From Baylisascaris procyonis (Eukaryota; Nematoda; Chromadorea; Rhabditida; Ascarididae): a stretch of 64,000 nt of DNA. Position 1 is the first letter of the stretch; every line of letters starts with the position of its first letter. Below are positions 11,387-23,440 of the stretch, one piece after another. The notes beneath the pieces are model-generated. The model was given only the letters and a program-made list of their open reading frames with translations. It had not been told where the DNA came from and searched no databases. Where the stretch lies: the NCBI GenBank assembly GCA_037389465.1, contig JAZARR010000059.1, forward strand, positions 2,627,001 to 2,691,000, read 5' to 3'. The position numbers and the translations under genes were made by a program.

Positions 11387-14353
11387 ATGAGCCAAGATTT
11401 TTCACTTGGAATGTTGGCAAAGTATGACCTTAGATCACCAGTGATATCTGATTTGCCCTCATCGCATAAGAAGATGATAACGACACTTTACAGCTATGGC
11501 TGCGTTTCCTTCTGCCTTATTACAACAGGACTCGTCTTCACTGTTTTTGCGATCTTCCAAAAGGATTCACAGATTGGTAAGGTCTGGCTTGCTGGTCCTA
11601 CAACAATGGTCGTCGGCTTGGTCCTTTGTGGCAAGGTAGGACGCTTTGCATTTTTGCTTATTTTCAGTTTACTTATCTGCATCGCCAACGTCATACTTTT
11701 TCCGGATCCATCCAGATTTCTCGAAACCGATTGATTTGCTTTGCCGTTACAACTAAACAGTTTGTCAGGAACGACCACAAGAAGACAAGAAGAGTACGAG
11801 AAATTGGCTTGCCAGAAGATGTAAAGGTTCAGAGGCAGTGCGGTTCGGATGGAGCAAGAAGCAAAAAACCGGTTCTGTTGGAAGTCTCACAAATCTTTTA
11901 AGGCCTTAAACTGTACTGTGTCGCATGATCGACCGTCCTGATGGTTGCATAGATAACTCAAGATGTTCCATAGCATACTCCAACAAGTTGAACGTGCACT
12001 GCTGCAGGTGGTAATTGACTGGGGCCCAGCGATGGCGCATGCACGAGAAGGCTCTGTCGATTCCCGGCTCATTCAAGTGGGTTTTCTATATCATAGAGAG
12101 CATTCGTTCGTTATCTATATTTATCTGCTTATCGAATCACTCTTTTTTCACCTGGGAATGTTACAATAAGCCCAGCATATCTCTCTGTTTCATAACTATC
12201 GTAAATTACTTCTTCAAATATCAAAAATGTGTTAAAGTTTTTTAAAGCTTGGTCACAGTGCTGAATTTTGGGGTGAGTAATGGGTGAAAAATTGCAGATT
12301 CGAAAACAATTTGCACCAAGTTTTTAATCACTTCTTTGGTGTGGAGTCTTCGAAGGTAGACTTTTGATGCTAAAGCCATGAGTCTAAATAACTACCACTT
12401 CTTGTACTTTTTATCAAATCTGGATTTCGTCAAATAGTTATATTGCAGGGGCTACTTCCAGAAACTCGAATGAGTTCTACTCTTCTAGAAGGTCGTCTCT
12501 TCAAGAATCCCATTCTCTACGAAGGGAATATCGAAAACGGTCGAATTACAAAAGTGAACGGCGATGTCAGTGGCTGTCGAAGCTTTCGGCGCTCAAGTTG
12601 GGGCTGTGCAGCAACTGCGGATGTTGTCTTCTCCCACAATGAAAGCACTCGCCGTTCCGAGGTAAGCATCTCGCCCATCTAAAATCTTAACTGATCCATC
12701 CCTTGTCCTTATTTCTTTTTTCCAGTTGAGTCATTATTTCCATCTTTTTAAATTTTGATGCTATCGTATTTTATATACATTGCAAACCGTTAAGTATACA
12801 AATGAAATCAGCAATCGTATTTAAGCGTCACTGAATCCGATCCCCATTAGAGTCGAGATCTCGCAATTGCAAGTTTCCTAAATTATACAGCACATGTCGA
12901 CCTGTCATAGCAGAAGGCTGCGTGCCTGGTGACCAACAAGAAGTCGTCGTAGAGTGTAGCATCTGAAAACAGCTGATAGGCAAAATCTGCGCCATTGACC
13001 AATTTCAATAATGCCAGAATTGACGTAGTTTCATGTGACTGTTATGCGCAATGCGTAGCTATAACAATTCTCGAACCACATTTAGTATGCTGCTATCTTA
13101 TAACGTAGTGTATAAAGAGTGAGTGTTATCTTTGCACCTTCCATCCATATAACCTCTTCCTCTTGCCTATCACAGCCGGAGTTTACCCCCTTCTACCGTC
13201 CGCCGCTTACGTACTTTATTTTAGATCTTGTTTCACCTCACCTTCATTACTGCATTGGTGATCGTGAAGACAAAAGCAGCATTTTCATCACTTAAACTTC
13301 ACTAGTATATTGCTTCAAATCAAAAAGCTTGCTAAATTCTCTCTATTGCCGCCACCCGCTAATTTTGATTGACACTTTAGCCATATAATACTCGAAGAAA
13401 GGCTTCTCAAAACAAATTGCGAGTATTTACGTTTCAATAGTTGCTCTATGCCTTAAACTTTACAATAATGTGACAAAAAGTCTAATTTTTTATCCAAGAA
13501 CCGTGCACCCCCATAAGATAAACGTCCGTTTTGCAGTATAACAGGCGATGTCTGAGGATGTTATCGAGTGTACGTCACATTTTGATGTGAGACAATCGAG
13601 TATCGGTACTCTATTCTGAGAATTTCCTCCTGTGCTTTAGCTGTATCCTAATATGTGGATTTAATTAGGTTATTAGATTTGGCTCACTTTAGGGCCCTAA
13701 AACTCAGAGCGTATACATGTACTGTAAAACTAAGAAATAGTGCAAAATACAAAATACCGACATCTAGTGAAATACGGTTGGTCAAACGCACGCTGTGCAC
13801 AGCATGACTGGAGGCAAGATGTAGGCTTCATAAATTTTAGCCAAACACGTTAAGCTACAGGGTGAAGCGCTGTGCTGTCCGAACCACTTGTTTGGACTTT
13901 ACGACATGCTGAAAATGTCATTGGTTCGAGGAGGCTGGAATGGATCAGAGATGGGAGTCGATTAAGTCTTTTTGACTCTTCAACTGTAGCTCAGTGGAAT
14001 TCGTTTTTGATGGAGTATTTCAGAGTTCCATGATAATGCGTGCAGTGCCGAGTGCCAGCGAGAGTGCCTTAAGGACGGGTCGGAAATGCGTCGAAAACTT
14101 GACGCGCAAGCCAAGAGCAAAAATGTTAACGATGGCAGCAACAGCAATACGATGTGAGTGTGGTCCCGTTCGGGGCACAAAACGTATTGTGCCACGGACC
14201 AGCGATCCACTATACGGCTCCATCAACGCCAATGAGGCTACTTCTTTGTCGACGAAAGCGCACTTCTCTGAGGGTGGTGTTGGCGGTGGCAGTTGTGGGA
14301 ACCCTTATCAAGGTGAAACTTTCGTGCTCAACGACCGTAATTATCTCATTTAG
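11387..14353 (+). CDS. Two-helix membrane protein with long C-terminal tail (five-exon model)
   Basis: The exons are 11387-11635, 11761-11820, 12008-12076, 12449-12661 and 14024-14353. All junctions are phase 0 and use GT..AG signals (acceptors ending TTGCAG and TTTCAG), giving 306 codons and a TAG stop. Exon 1 encodes two hydrophobic helices at about residues 34-54 (YGCVSFCLITTGLVFTVFAIF) and 64-82 (VWLAGPTTMVVGLVLCG). The remainder is hydrophilic and ends TFVLNDRNYLI, with a Gly-rich patch before it. The second exon (20 codons, FVRNDHKK...) may be a cassette: joining exon 1 directly to exon 3 gives LCGKVVIDWGP and keeps the frame. The helix pair and tail resemble nematode-specific small membrane proteins, but I cannot name the family or a function. 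The start is the first Met in the exon-1 frame that precedes the helices without an intervening stop. Confidence 0.6.
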
Positions 14354-16441
14354 GAATACATCGAAGGTTCCGCTGTTTTCACACATGAAAAGTGTTCTTT
14401 TTCCTTAAAATAAGCCATCTTCTAAACTAAAAGCGTTCTTGTTAATGCTGCTGCCAACTATAAATATCGGAAAGAAAGACCACTTCATGAATGGTGCAAA
14501 AACATTTCAGCAGCCGTTAACAATTGAAACCTTACTTTGGAATCAGGGCAATAGTAAATCCAGTAACGGTCTATTAGGCACTCACTTTTGGTGCGATCAT
14601 CATTACGTGCTGGAATGTATTGATCTCTCATATTTTCCGCGTAAACGCATTCTTTCTGTCTCTATTTTTTTCGAGAATTCTCTAAATGTATGCCTACACT
14701 TGGTCAATGTGTACTATAATTGAGTGTTTATGGAAGCATAAAACGGTGGCATTATGTACCTCCGCATCCTTATAATCACATAAAATCTCTTAGGCGTTTT
14801 TTTGCTGCTTCTGAACTTTTGCTTTGAACCTTTTTCAAATTATCACTTTATGGAATTTACCTGCCTTTGGGAGAGGCTCATGAAGGGGAACAGAACATGC
14901 TGAAATCTGCTATGCATGATAGTGCAACATTATAGACTGCCTAGTTGTTTGCACTGCACTCGAATCCCCTTGCGTGTTTTAACACCAGACACTCATTATT
15001 TCTCTTCTGTCCATTTTGCGTTGATAGTATACAGCAAGTAAAAAGAAATGAACGAAGAGACATCCTACTCGTTATTTGGCTCGCCTAACTCGTTACGGCA
15101 GATTGAAAGCGACTTTAGTCGGTGCTAGTTTTGACGAACTGTCAAAAATCACTTAATGTCGAATTCTGATTGAACAATCTCTCGCTATAAATTTGTAAAC
15201 AATTCTTCCACTCTAATGTTCTCTAAAAAGATTGTGCATTGAACTCTCAAAGGAGCGAATATAATAAATGTGATGCATCACATCGTTCACAGTTCGGACA
15301 CATTTATTCATGGTCGCGACAGCCACTCATTAATGCAAAACCTCTCGACGCCATTAGAGGGTTGTTGCAGAAGTTCGCGCTATTTTTTCACTCAAATTTC
15401 TTCTGAGAAGCGTTCGCCTCAGGTAGGAAATTTGCATTTCATACAATGGCTACAACACCTTAGTTTCCGAACTCTTGAGTTTCCCTATTAGCTCCTCTTA
15501 GAGGGAATTTCCGCTTCAAAAGGATGGTTTGTCAAGCTGAAAAAATCCAGCATGCGAAACATCATTTTTATCACTTTAACCAAGGATTCCTAAATCTCCG
15601 AGGCTTTAACAGCGTCTGCGCCAGCTACGAGCACAGTCAAGAAAACAGCGCGCAAATGGTATGCGCATTTTCGATTTGATGGTAAAAGACAGGTATCTCC
15701 CAAAAAAATTTTGACACCTATCATTGCCAACCGAATGAACTAGTCGACAAGGATACTCAGTAGAACTAGGTGCAACTGCTCAGCAGTTGCTTACCAATCG
15801 CACTGGGTGGGAAATTTCCACAGATTCAACCCTACGCTACTGCAAGACTCACTAAAATTATGCAAAAGAAGTTAGGTTGGAGATACTGTTTCTGAACTCG
15901 CTTTGTCTCGGTGTTGCCTTCTCGTTTTCTCTGGGGCAGTCATATCGGAAAGTCGTTTAACGACAATGTGGGACTGGAAAAAGTGACCGGGCGGTAGTGC
16001 TGTCGTTGTGCTAAAAATAGCTTTTCTTCTCGAAAAAAATCAAATCCAGAATCCTTGATGCAGCCAGCAAAAAAAGAGGCCAACTTCGGCACTTTCTACT
16101 CTCCAAATGTCTCAGAGGAAATTTATGGACGATTTTTGATGTAGGGACGAATTACGAAATAAATATAGCTCATCGAGCAACAGCACCATACAGACACCAC
16201 TATCCTTTGCCATTAAATGGGCTGACTTTTTCAAGGAGGATACAGGAGTTTGATTAACGGTAGGGAAAGTGGTGAATGATAAGGGCAGATAGGTCAGTGA
16301 TTGACATCTCTGATTCCTATGAACGAGTACTTTTTCACCTGTCGAAAAAACTAAGAAGTTTTGCGGCGATGCTATAGATTGGTTGCAATGAACTTTTTCG
16401 CCACATATTCAATCGATGGTAATATTGACGTTTCGAGTTGA
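14354..16441. other. Intergenic, nothing recognised
   Basis: This stretch separates two convergent gene models (plus ending at 14353, minus ending at 16442). Open frames are short and without splice context. No transposon motif was recognised. Confidence 0.5.
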
Positions 16442-18732
16442 TTACCAGCCAGGTGGCATCTCATAATTGTGGTCCGTAATCATGTTGTCTTGACATGCCT
16501 TCTTCAGATCTTCGAAGAACTTTATGATGCCATTTGCAAAGTAGCTCTCCTTAAAGAAAGTAGGCAATCCGAGAAGAAAGGCACTCATTTGCTGAATCGC
16601 CGTCACATCAACACCAACATTCTCACTGCAACAAATAGGCCTTGATAAATGGAAATTCTTTGATAAATCACACTAACGAAATTGTTTCATTTCGAAAACA
16701 CATTAATGCAATATCACCTAAAAAATTCTCCAACAGGAATTTTTTAAGCATGATTTCTGCGCGCTCTAAAAAAATATTCAAACGTTAGCATTAAAATACT
16801 TTCATGTGTCGTTAATGTGGTCATAGAATCGTACTCACACATATGCGAAAGAATGATGTGAAAAAAGCTGTGCTACATGAGATCTTGCTCAAAAATCAGT
16901 GTAACCTCAACTAGGAATTTTTTTTTATCACAAACTTGGGGAATAATTCAGCAAAACTTCTGGCAATTTCCATTTGTTTTGCAATAGCCTGTAATTGTTT
17001 TTCCTTGAGGTTTTTGTGCAGTCACAACAATTCTAAAGCAGAACTCCTTTCACCCCCGTCCTTCACCAGAAGCTCATGTATCATCGTTTGAGCGACAACC
17101 TAGAATGAGTCATAAACGAGTTTAGTGCACGTTTTTATGCAATCCGTATACTGTTATGAAAATGGGTGAAAGATGTTAGGTGAGTGAGCTTTCGGGGTAG
17201 CAATTCTGATGCCATGTACTTCAAGATGTGCAGAACTTTTCGTCGCATTTTTTGTTTTCAGCTCGCAGGCAAGCTATAGCAACACTCGACAAGCGACTGC
17301 ATAAGATTAAGGGTTCAGAACACGGGAAAGTCGGTGCTATCTAGTTGACCGAGGAGACATTTTGAGAACCGCTCGACGCATATTTCAGGCCATTGCTAAG
17401 AAGGGCGAATCTGTAAGACTTGACCCCATATGGAAAGTGTTACCTAATCTTCTGCATTCATCAAAACTATACAGTTGTCGTTTGTTCTGACCGATGCAGC
17501 ATGACCTTACTGAGAAGCATTTTCAAAATTAGGCCGAAACCTGAAACAGGGTCGACGACCTCTCGCTTCAAGTCTTAAAGCATTATGGGAGCGGAATTCA
17601 CGTGTTGTCAGAGGAGTGATAGAAAGCTTTACAAGACTATGGAAAATACTTTAGTGGAGACATGATATTCATATTCCGTTTGTTAATGAAGACAGCTGAG
17701 GAAAATTCCACATCTAATGTGTTTCCGCCAATCTACTTTCATGCGCTTGGTAGATCAAAACACTTCGAAAGGACAGCACTTTAAGAAACTTAATTCAAGC
17801 CATCAGAAATCTTCAGATAAACCTCCTCCTTATTAGAGTGCTCACTTGAATGAGGCAGCTTCTTTAAGGAATAGGCACTTCTTAATAAAATTCCTTTAGG
17901 GCATCTATAATGCAAGAGTAGGATCGCATAATACATGTGGCCATAGTGGTTTGTGATTTTCGAGAACGGCGTTGTGAGATTATCGAGAAAGCTACTTTTG
18001 CTCAATGACGAGGGCCGACAGATGTGTTCGTGCTCGTACGATGCCTGCCTTTGGCACATCGGATGGATGATTCGTATCTGTCATTACGACAACTCTTCGA
18101 CCTCCATCGTTGTAGAATCTAAAAACTCGAAAACGCAGCAGCTTCGAGCACAAAATGTAGAAACACCAGGCTACTCTGCATCCATACAGAAATAGTCTCA
18201 GTTGGCTATTGTACGTAAGTAGTCGTTTTTATAAAAGCGTTTGCTTCGACGAAGGTCTCTGAAGAACTCTTTCTTGCTAGCATGAATATAACTGTACTTT
18301 TGCCGTGACCATTATTCAACATGTGCTTACGCATCTTAGTGAAGTTCGAGATGTCGTGCATTTGGTCGTAAAGACTTCTCATTGCGACAGAGAAGACAAC
18401 CAGTGATTAACATAGCAATGAGGATAGGCGATCAGGTACAGGTACTGCTTTCCCTGAAGAACCTTTGTTTGGATTAATAAGAAAAAGTTCTGTACCTGCA
18501 TAGGTCGATGGTTTCTCGCTCCGAAACCAATCCCTTGAGTCTTGAATGCATCAGGTGACGTATTTTCAGCGAATTTGGCATGTCCTCCTCAAATTCAATG
18601 AATTGAATTAGAAAAAATAATTCAAATATAATACAACCAAATTACATTCACATTTCTTATGCTATGCACGCTGCAAAGCGTGGGAAGAGCGAGTGAAGGG
18701 GGAGATGAAGAGGTGAAGGCATGAATAAATAA

Positions 18733-18800
<68 letters not shown>

Positions 18801-19275
18801 GCCTATAAATACAGGTGCGTTGGCGTTGATATATTCGCAACCAAATTTCAACGGCTTTTGAGGGGACATCACCGTCGTTTTTTGTCACTTGGTCGCTAAT
18901 ATTCGACCACTGCTGAAATTCCTTATTGGCAGTAGGGATGAAACCACTTTCGATGTCTTTGAAAGAGTACTCTCTGAAAATGCTGATAGGAACGTTTCGA
19001 AACAAGAATGCCTTATTCTTCGTGTAAACGTCATCATCAACAGCGAAAGAGACCTTGTTGACTCTTTCGAGGAGTTCAACCTCCTTAAGCTGTGTGTCCC
19101 ACTGAATGCGATATGGACCAAGCGGATTGATTAATTCAGCAAGTTGTTGAACCGATACTCCGCTCACCGAGCTACTGAATAGATAGACAGTAGGTTCGTT
19201 AGTCCGATATTGCTTCATCAGTTTCGAACCGTCTTTCTTCAACAATATAGCACTATTAGAATATTGAATCAACAT
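16442..19275 (-). CDS. Unrecognised multi-exon nematode gene, possibly a pseudogene
   Basis: Several minus-strand exon-like blocks share orientation. The first is 19275 to about 18850 (over 130 residues, e.g. VSVQQLAELINPLGPYRIQW). Next are 18587-18496 (EDMPNSLKIRHLMHSRL), 18377-18298 (SLYDQMHDISNFTKMRKHML) and 18125-17992 (IFRFYNDGGRRVVVMTDTNH, then SALVIEQK and a stop). A final exon at 16625-16442 (ENVGVDVTAIQQMSAFLL) ends MPPGW and TAA. The 18587, 18377 and 18125 blocks join in phase. The VVVMTD strand followed by a second hydrophobic strand is faintly like a von Willebrand A fold, which is only a suggestion. The TAG at 17994 conflicts with the last exon, and the first block reads into a TA microsatellite. 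Either exons are missing from this model, or there are alternative ends, or the gene is broken. No function is assigned. Confidence 0.4.
18739..18796. repeat. (TA)n microsatellite
   Basis: About 29 uninterrupted TA units preceded by AATAAATAAAT. It creates a false Tyr-Ile coding frame on the minus strand that fuses to the exon upstream. Confidence 0.95.
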
Positions 19276-22200
19276 TTACGTATACATTTAACAACTCCGA
19301 TAAGCATGCTTTCCGGGGATTTTTTGCCTGATTTTTTTCCACTGCGACCTACAAGATACATGTCTGTGTCTTATCTTCTGAATGTCTTAAACATTACTTT
19401 TACTGTAAATATTTGGTAGCGCCTGAAATAATAGGACGCATAACGAGTAATAATTTATAGGAGTAAGTGAATGCGTAGAAATTTACAGAAAGCAAATGAA
19501 AGGAATAATTCGTAGCTAACAGATGATGTTTTGAAGTGCGCTGCACTTATTGTGCGCTTCAAAATTTGAAGTTCATTTAAATCACTAAAGAGGAAGAGTT
19601 ATTTAACAGCAGCTGAGCCTCGACAAGAAAACTTATGCAATTCGATAATACATGAGTGAATGCGGAACAAATTTAAAAAAAAAAAACAAAACAAACTGAG
19701 ACTTCGAAGAAATCTTCGAACACGAATTTACGACTTCATTATAGAATGTGATGTATTAAAAAGGATCATATCAGATAAATGTCATATTACATAAGAAACC
19801 GTTTAAATTTTAGCACATTTTTCAGTTTTCACATACTTCTCTGCAGTAAAAAAATTATTGGGCTCCAATAAGACAACCAACCATCTTAACGTTTCGACGA
19901 AATGAACTCTTAAAATATGTCATAGTATAGAAGAAGCGTATTATTGCGTTTGGAGAGGTATAAGTTGATATGAAATTCTCTTAATATCACTTAGAAAATT
20001 ATAAAATGGCAGTGATTTCAACTATCAGACGAAAGCTTTCATTTGTCGTGAAATAAATTCCCTGCTGAGCTAATTTTTTTTTCTTTTTCAGCAAAAATTT
20101 CATTCTACTTCGAATATTTTCAAATATATTTTATCAGCAATAGTTTTATTTCAACTAAATTTGACGGGGAAAAAAGCTTCATGCAATAAAAACTACTCTA
20201 TAAGGGAAGATTAGCTGATAAAAAAGTTATTATGGTCAATTAAAAAAACTTTATCCTAATTTTAAATTATTATCCGGCAAACGTTCACTGCAAATATAAA
20301 TACTTTGTCCGCTAAAAAAATATTTCCATAAATCTAATCATTCTGTTAAAACGAATCGCCCTCTATAATGCATAAAATGATCGTCTTATTCGATTATGTT
20401 ATGACGTGGTGGTCTTTTCTAACGTTTTGCTAAATCTTATATACTTACTCAGAAACGATCAAATTTAACAGCACAAACTTACAAGCGAATGCAGTAATAG
20501 ATATTATCGGAAACGACTTCCCGTCTCAAATAATTCGCAGTAATTTTCACTTTTTTTCAAACAACAGTGACAATAATTAGATGCGCTTTTGAAATGAAAT
20601 AATAGAAATGACGAGACTATAGACTATGTTGCTTTTAGGAACAAACAAAGCCATTTAAGCTATCTAAATACATTGAAACTATTTAAATAGGTTTTTAAAA
20701 GCGAAGAGGAAAAATTTCGCACAACTCAAATTGTTCCAATTTCATGCTCTAAACGCTGAGCTTCAAATATGTAACACATCCACATAAGCTCAGATGTGTT
20801 TAGCTTGTGAAAGTTACAATGTTCACCTCGCATCGGCTGTGAAGCGACAGGGGGCTGGCGAAATGTTCGAAGGTGCCCGCTCATTTGCTAATCTAACATC
20901 AAGAAGTTTGACTATATCAAAGAAAGTAATTCACCTCCTTCAATGTATAACGTTTTCCTATAGGCAATGACGTTATCCTAGGGGAGAGTCGTATACAGAA
21001 TGAGGCCTCATTTACTACGTGCGGTATATAGCTTTATTTCGCTTCAATAATGGGCTTAAGATGTCATAATGCGCAGCTTTGTGAGTAACACGGACACAAA
21101 TGTAGGTGTTCTGCTCTCTTTATGGTTAGCAGATGCGAAGCTTCTAAAGTAGAAGTTAGCAGTTTGAGCAGTGCTTAACAAATACTCCTCCACTTTTGCA
21201 ACGAAATTGTTGAATCACCGACATTGAAAAAATGGTTTGCAGTATCAGTTAAATACAACCCTGTTTTGAAGGAATTGTCTCAAGTAAAATGTCGTACCAA
21301 ATCTTGGATAAAAGCCCACGTCACCAAGTCACATGTCAACAACGTGATCTTAAGGATATTATACCTACTAATGCTGTAAAGGTCTCATTCGAATGAAAAG
21401 TTGCGTGTATGTCACTATTGCGGTACTATTGTGCAGACATGTTCTCATACAGTTGAATTCAGTTATACGTGTCGGCGAGCATTTCCTTGTGTGGTCTTAT
21501 GGCACAATTTGCTCGACATTGTTGTGTTTCAGCGCCACACGAGCAAATGACTGCTTACCGACATCATAGTAGCGTGAAACGTAACCTTTCATGAAATGGC
21601 ATGAATACAGTCGACCAAACCATACAGGTTTTAAGAAATTGCTACAAAGTACTGAGAAAATTGAACCATTATCGGCGAAAATTTTCTTTCAACGTTTTTT
21701 CTTTTCCACTTAGAAAAAAGATGATTGTCACATCTCCTTTTTTGATAAAAGAGAAAAATTGTTGGTCTTCTGATTTTAAAAAACTAAAAAAGGAAATTGC
21801 CCACACAAAAAACGCCAACAGATATCACTAGTTGTTGGCTCACCTACACGAATCACTGTCATCTAAATAGTTACAACCGTTTTTCGCTTCACAGCGTACG
21901 TTTGTGTCGTATATATTTATAACAAATATTCAACGTGAAATAATTGTTTTGTTAAACGTAAACATATATAAAACGATTTATAGAATGAGAGCATTCACTG
22001 CGAATGCTTCAGTTTCTTCATGTACGTCTACATACATTCTATATGATTTTTGAAGAAAAAGTGATCAGCACAACGCATGAATAACATTCAGCACTTCCGA
22101 CAATTGTGCACATGCGTTAATTATGAGAATCATGCTTTCTCTACTTTGCTATGTTTCTCGATATGTACATATGTGCCAATAGATGAAAGTTACTCGAAAC

Positions 22201-22416
22201 TAATAGTTATCAGCACCTTATAGAAACAAATTTCCTTCGGCAAATTAACATTTCTGCAAGTATATAGTAGGGACAAGTGTTTTGACAAGTGATAAAAATC
22301 TTGATAATATCAAATGGTTCCTCGTTATCACAATCGTCAGCACATAGGTGTATTAGGTAATTTTGCTAAAATTTCCGTAACCTTGACGTGATATCACCGT
22401 TCGTAAGTTGAAATAT
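19276..22416. other. AT-rich gene-free stretch
   Basis: Very AT-rich with frequent A and T runs in all frames. No exon, RNA gene or transposon motif was recognised. Confidence 0.55.
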
Positions 22417-22686
22417 TCAAACCGTTTGTTTGCACAATATCCAACCATCATCGGATAAGAAGCGCTCAAGTTTCCTTTCCGCTTCAAACATTTGTTTTCT
22501 GCTTTGCTCGTTCTGCATCACTGAAATGCTCCCTTCCGGTTGTTTCAATTGAGGCCAATGTTCTACTGCAACACATCTTTTGTGAAAAATCTTGAGATGC
22601 TTCCTCTGTATGCTGGAAATAACATCTGATGCTCCTTCGCAGGTGAATGTCCTCGTTTTATGTGAGAAGTATTCAGATGACCACAT
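22417..22686 (-). other. Orphan coding-like frame
   Basis: An 89-codon minus-strand frame ends ERFLSDDGWILCKQTV. It has balanced, hydrophilic composition unlike its AT-rich surroundings. A C...H...H spacing (CEGASDV then RKHLKIFHKR) recalls the end of a zinc finger, but the second Cys of a finger is absent. There is no supporting neighbour exon, and it may be a fragment of a transposon or a lost gene. Confidence 0.2.
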
Positions 22687-22899
22687 TTTTGACTGAACGC
22701 GAACGCCAAAGTAAGGACATCAAAAATAATGTATTGCCTGTCTCGAATACCGAAAATTGGACTCGTTGCCACAATGTTTTTTCTCATTTCAGAAGCGATT
22801 CGAATATCAAAAGCGGGTTAAACGAGTGCAACGCAATTAATAGAAGAGATACGAACAAAACGAACACAAAATTAGAAAACCAATCTTGATGAAAATACC

Positions 22900-23383
22900 C
22901 AACTTGTTAGGAAAAGTGAATTGTCAAACAAACTGTTCCACAAGGTTGACGATTTAACTCCAGTGACTAATTTGATTTGAAACCCTATAGCAGCCAGAAC
23001 GGAATTGCTAACCATCCTAATAGGTAAGTTAAACAGGCACAACATTGTATTGGTGTCTTCTCTAGATGTTCGAGAAAGAACGGGATTTTGCTGAAGAATG
23101 TACGGTACTGCGTCCCTTCTATTCGCTGCCAGAGGGACTAGTCAATGCTCGACAACTACGAGAACCTTAAAAATCACGAAATCTCTTAAAACTTTTTATA
23201 CGGCATTTTGCATATGCAAATATCGGAAACGTGCTCGCGAGTAATTATTCAGCTGTACGTAAGTCGAAATTCCGTAATGTATCGTAAATCCCGGCATTTC
23301 TCTCAATTCAACGTCATTTCTAAGACTTTTCTTCTTTGAATGGGTTCTGGATCGTCATTGTTTATATATAGATCGCCTTTATA

Positions 23384-23440
<57 letters not shown>

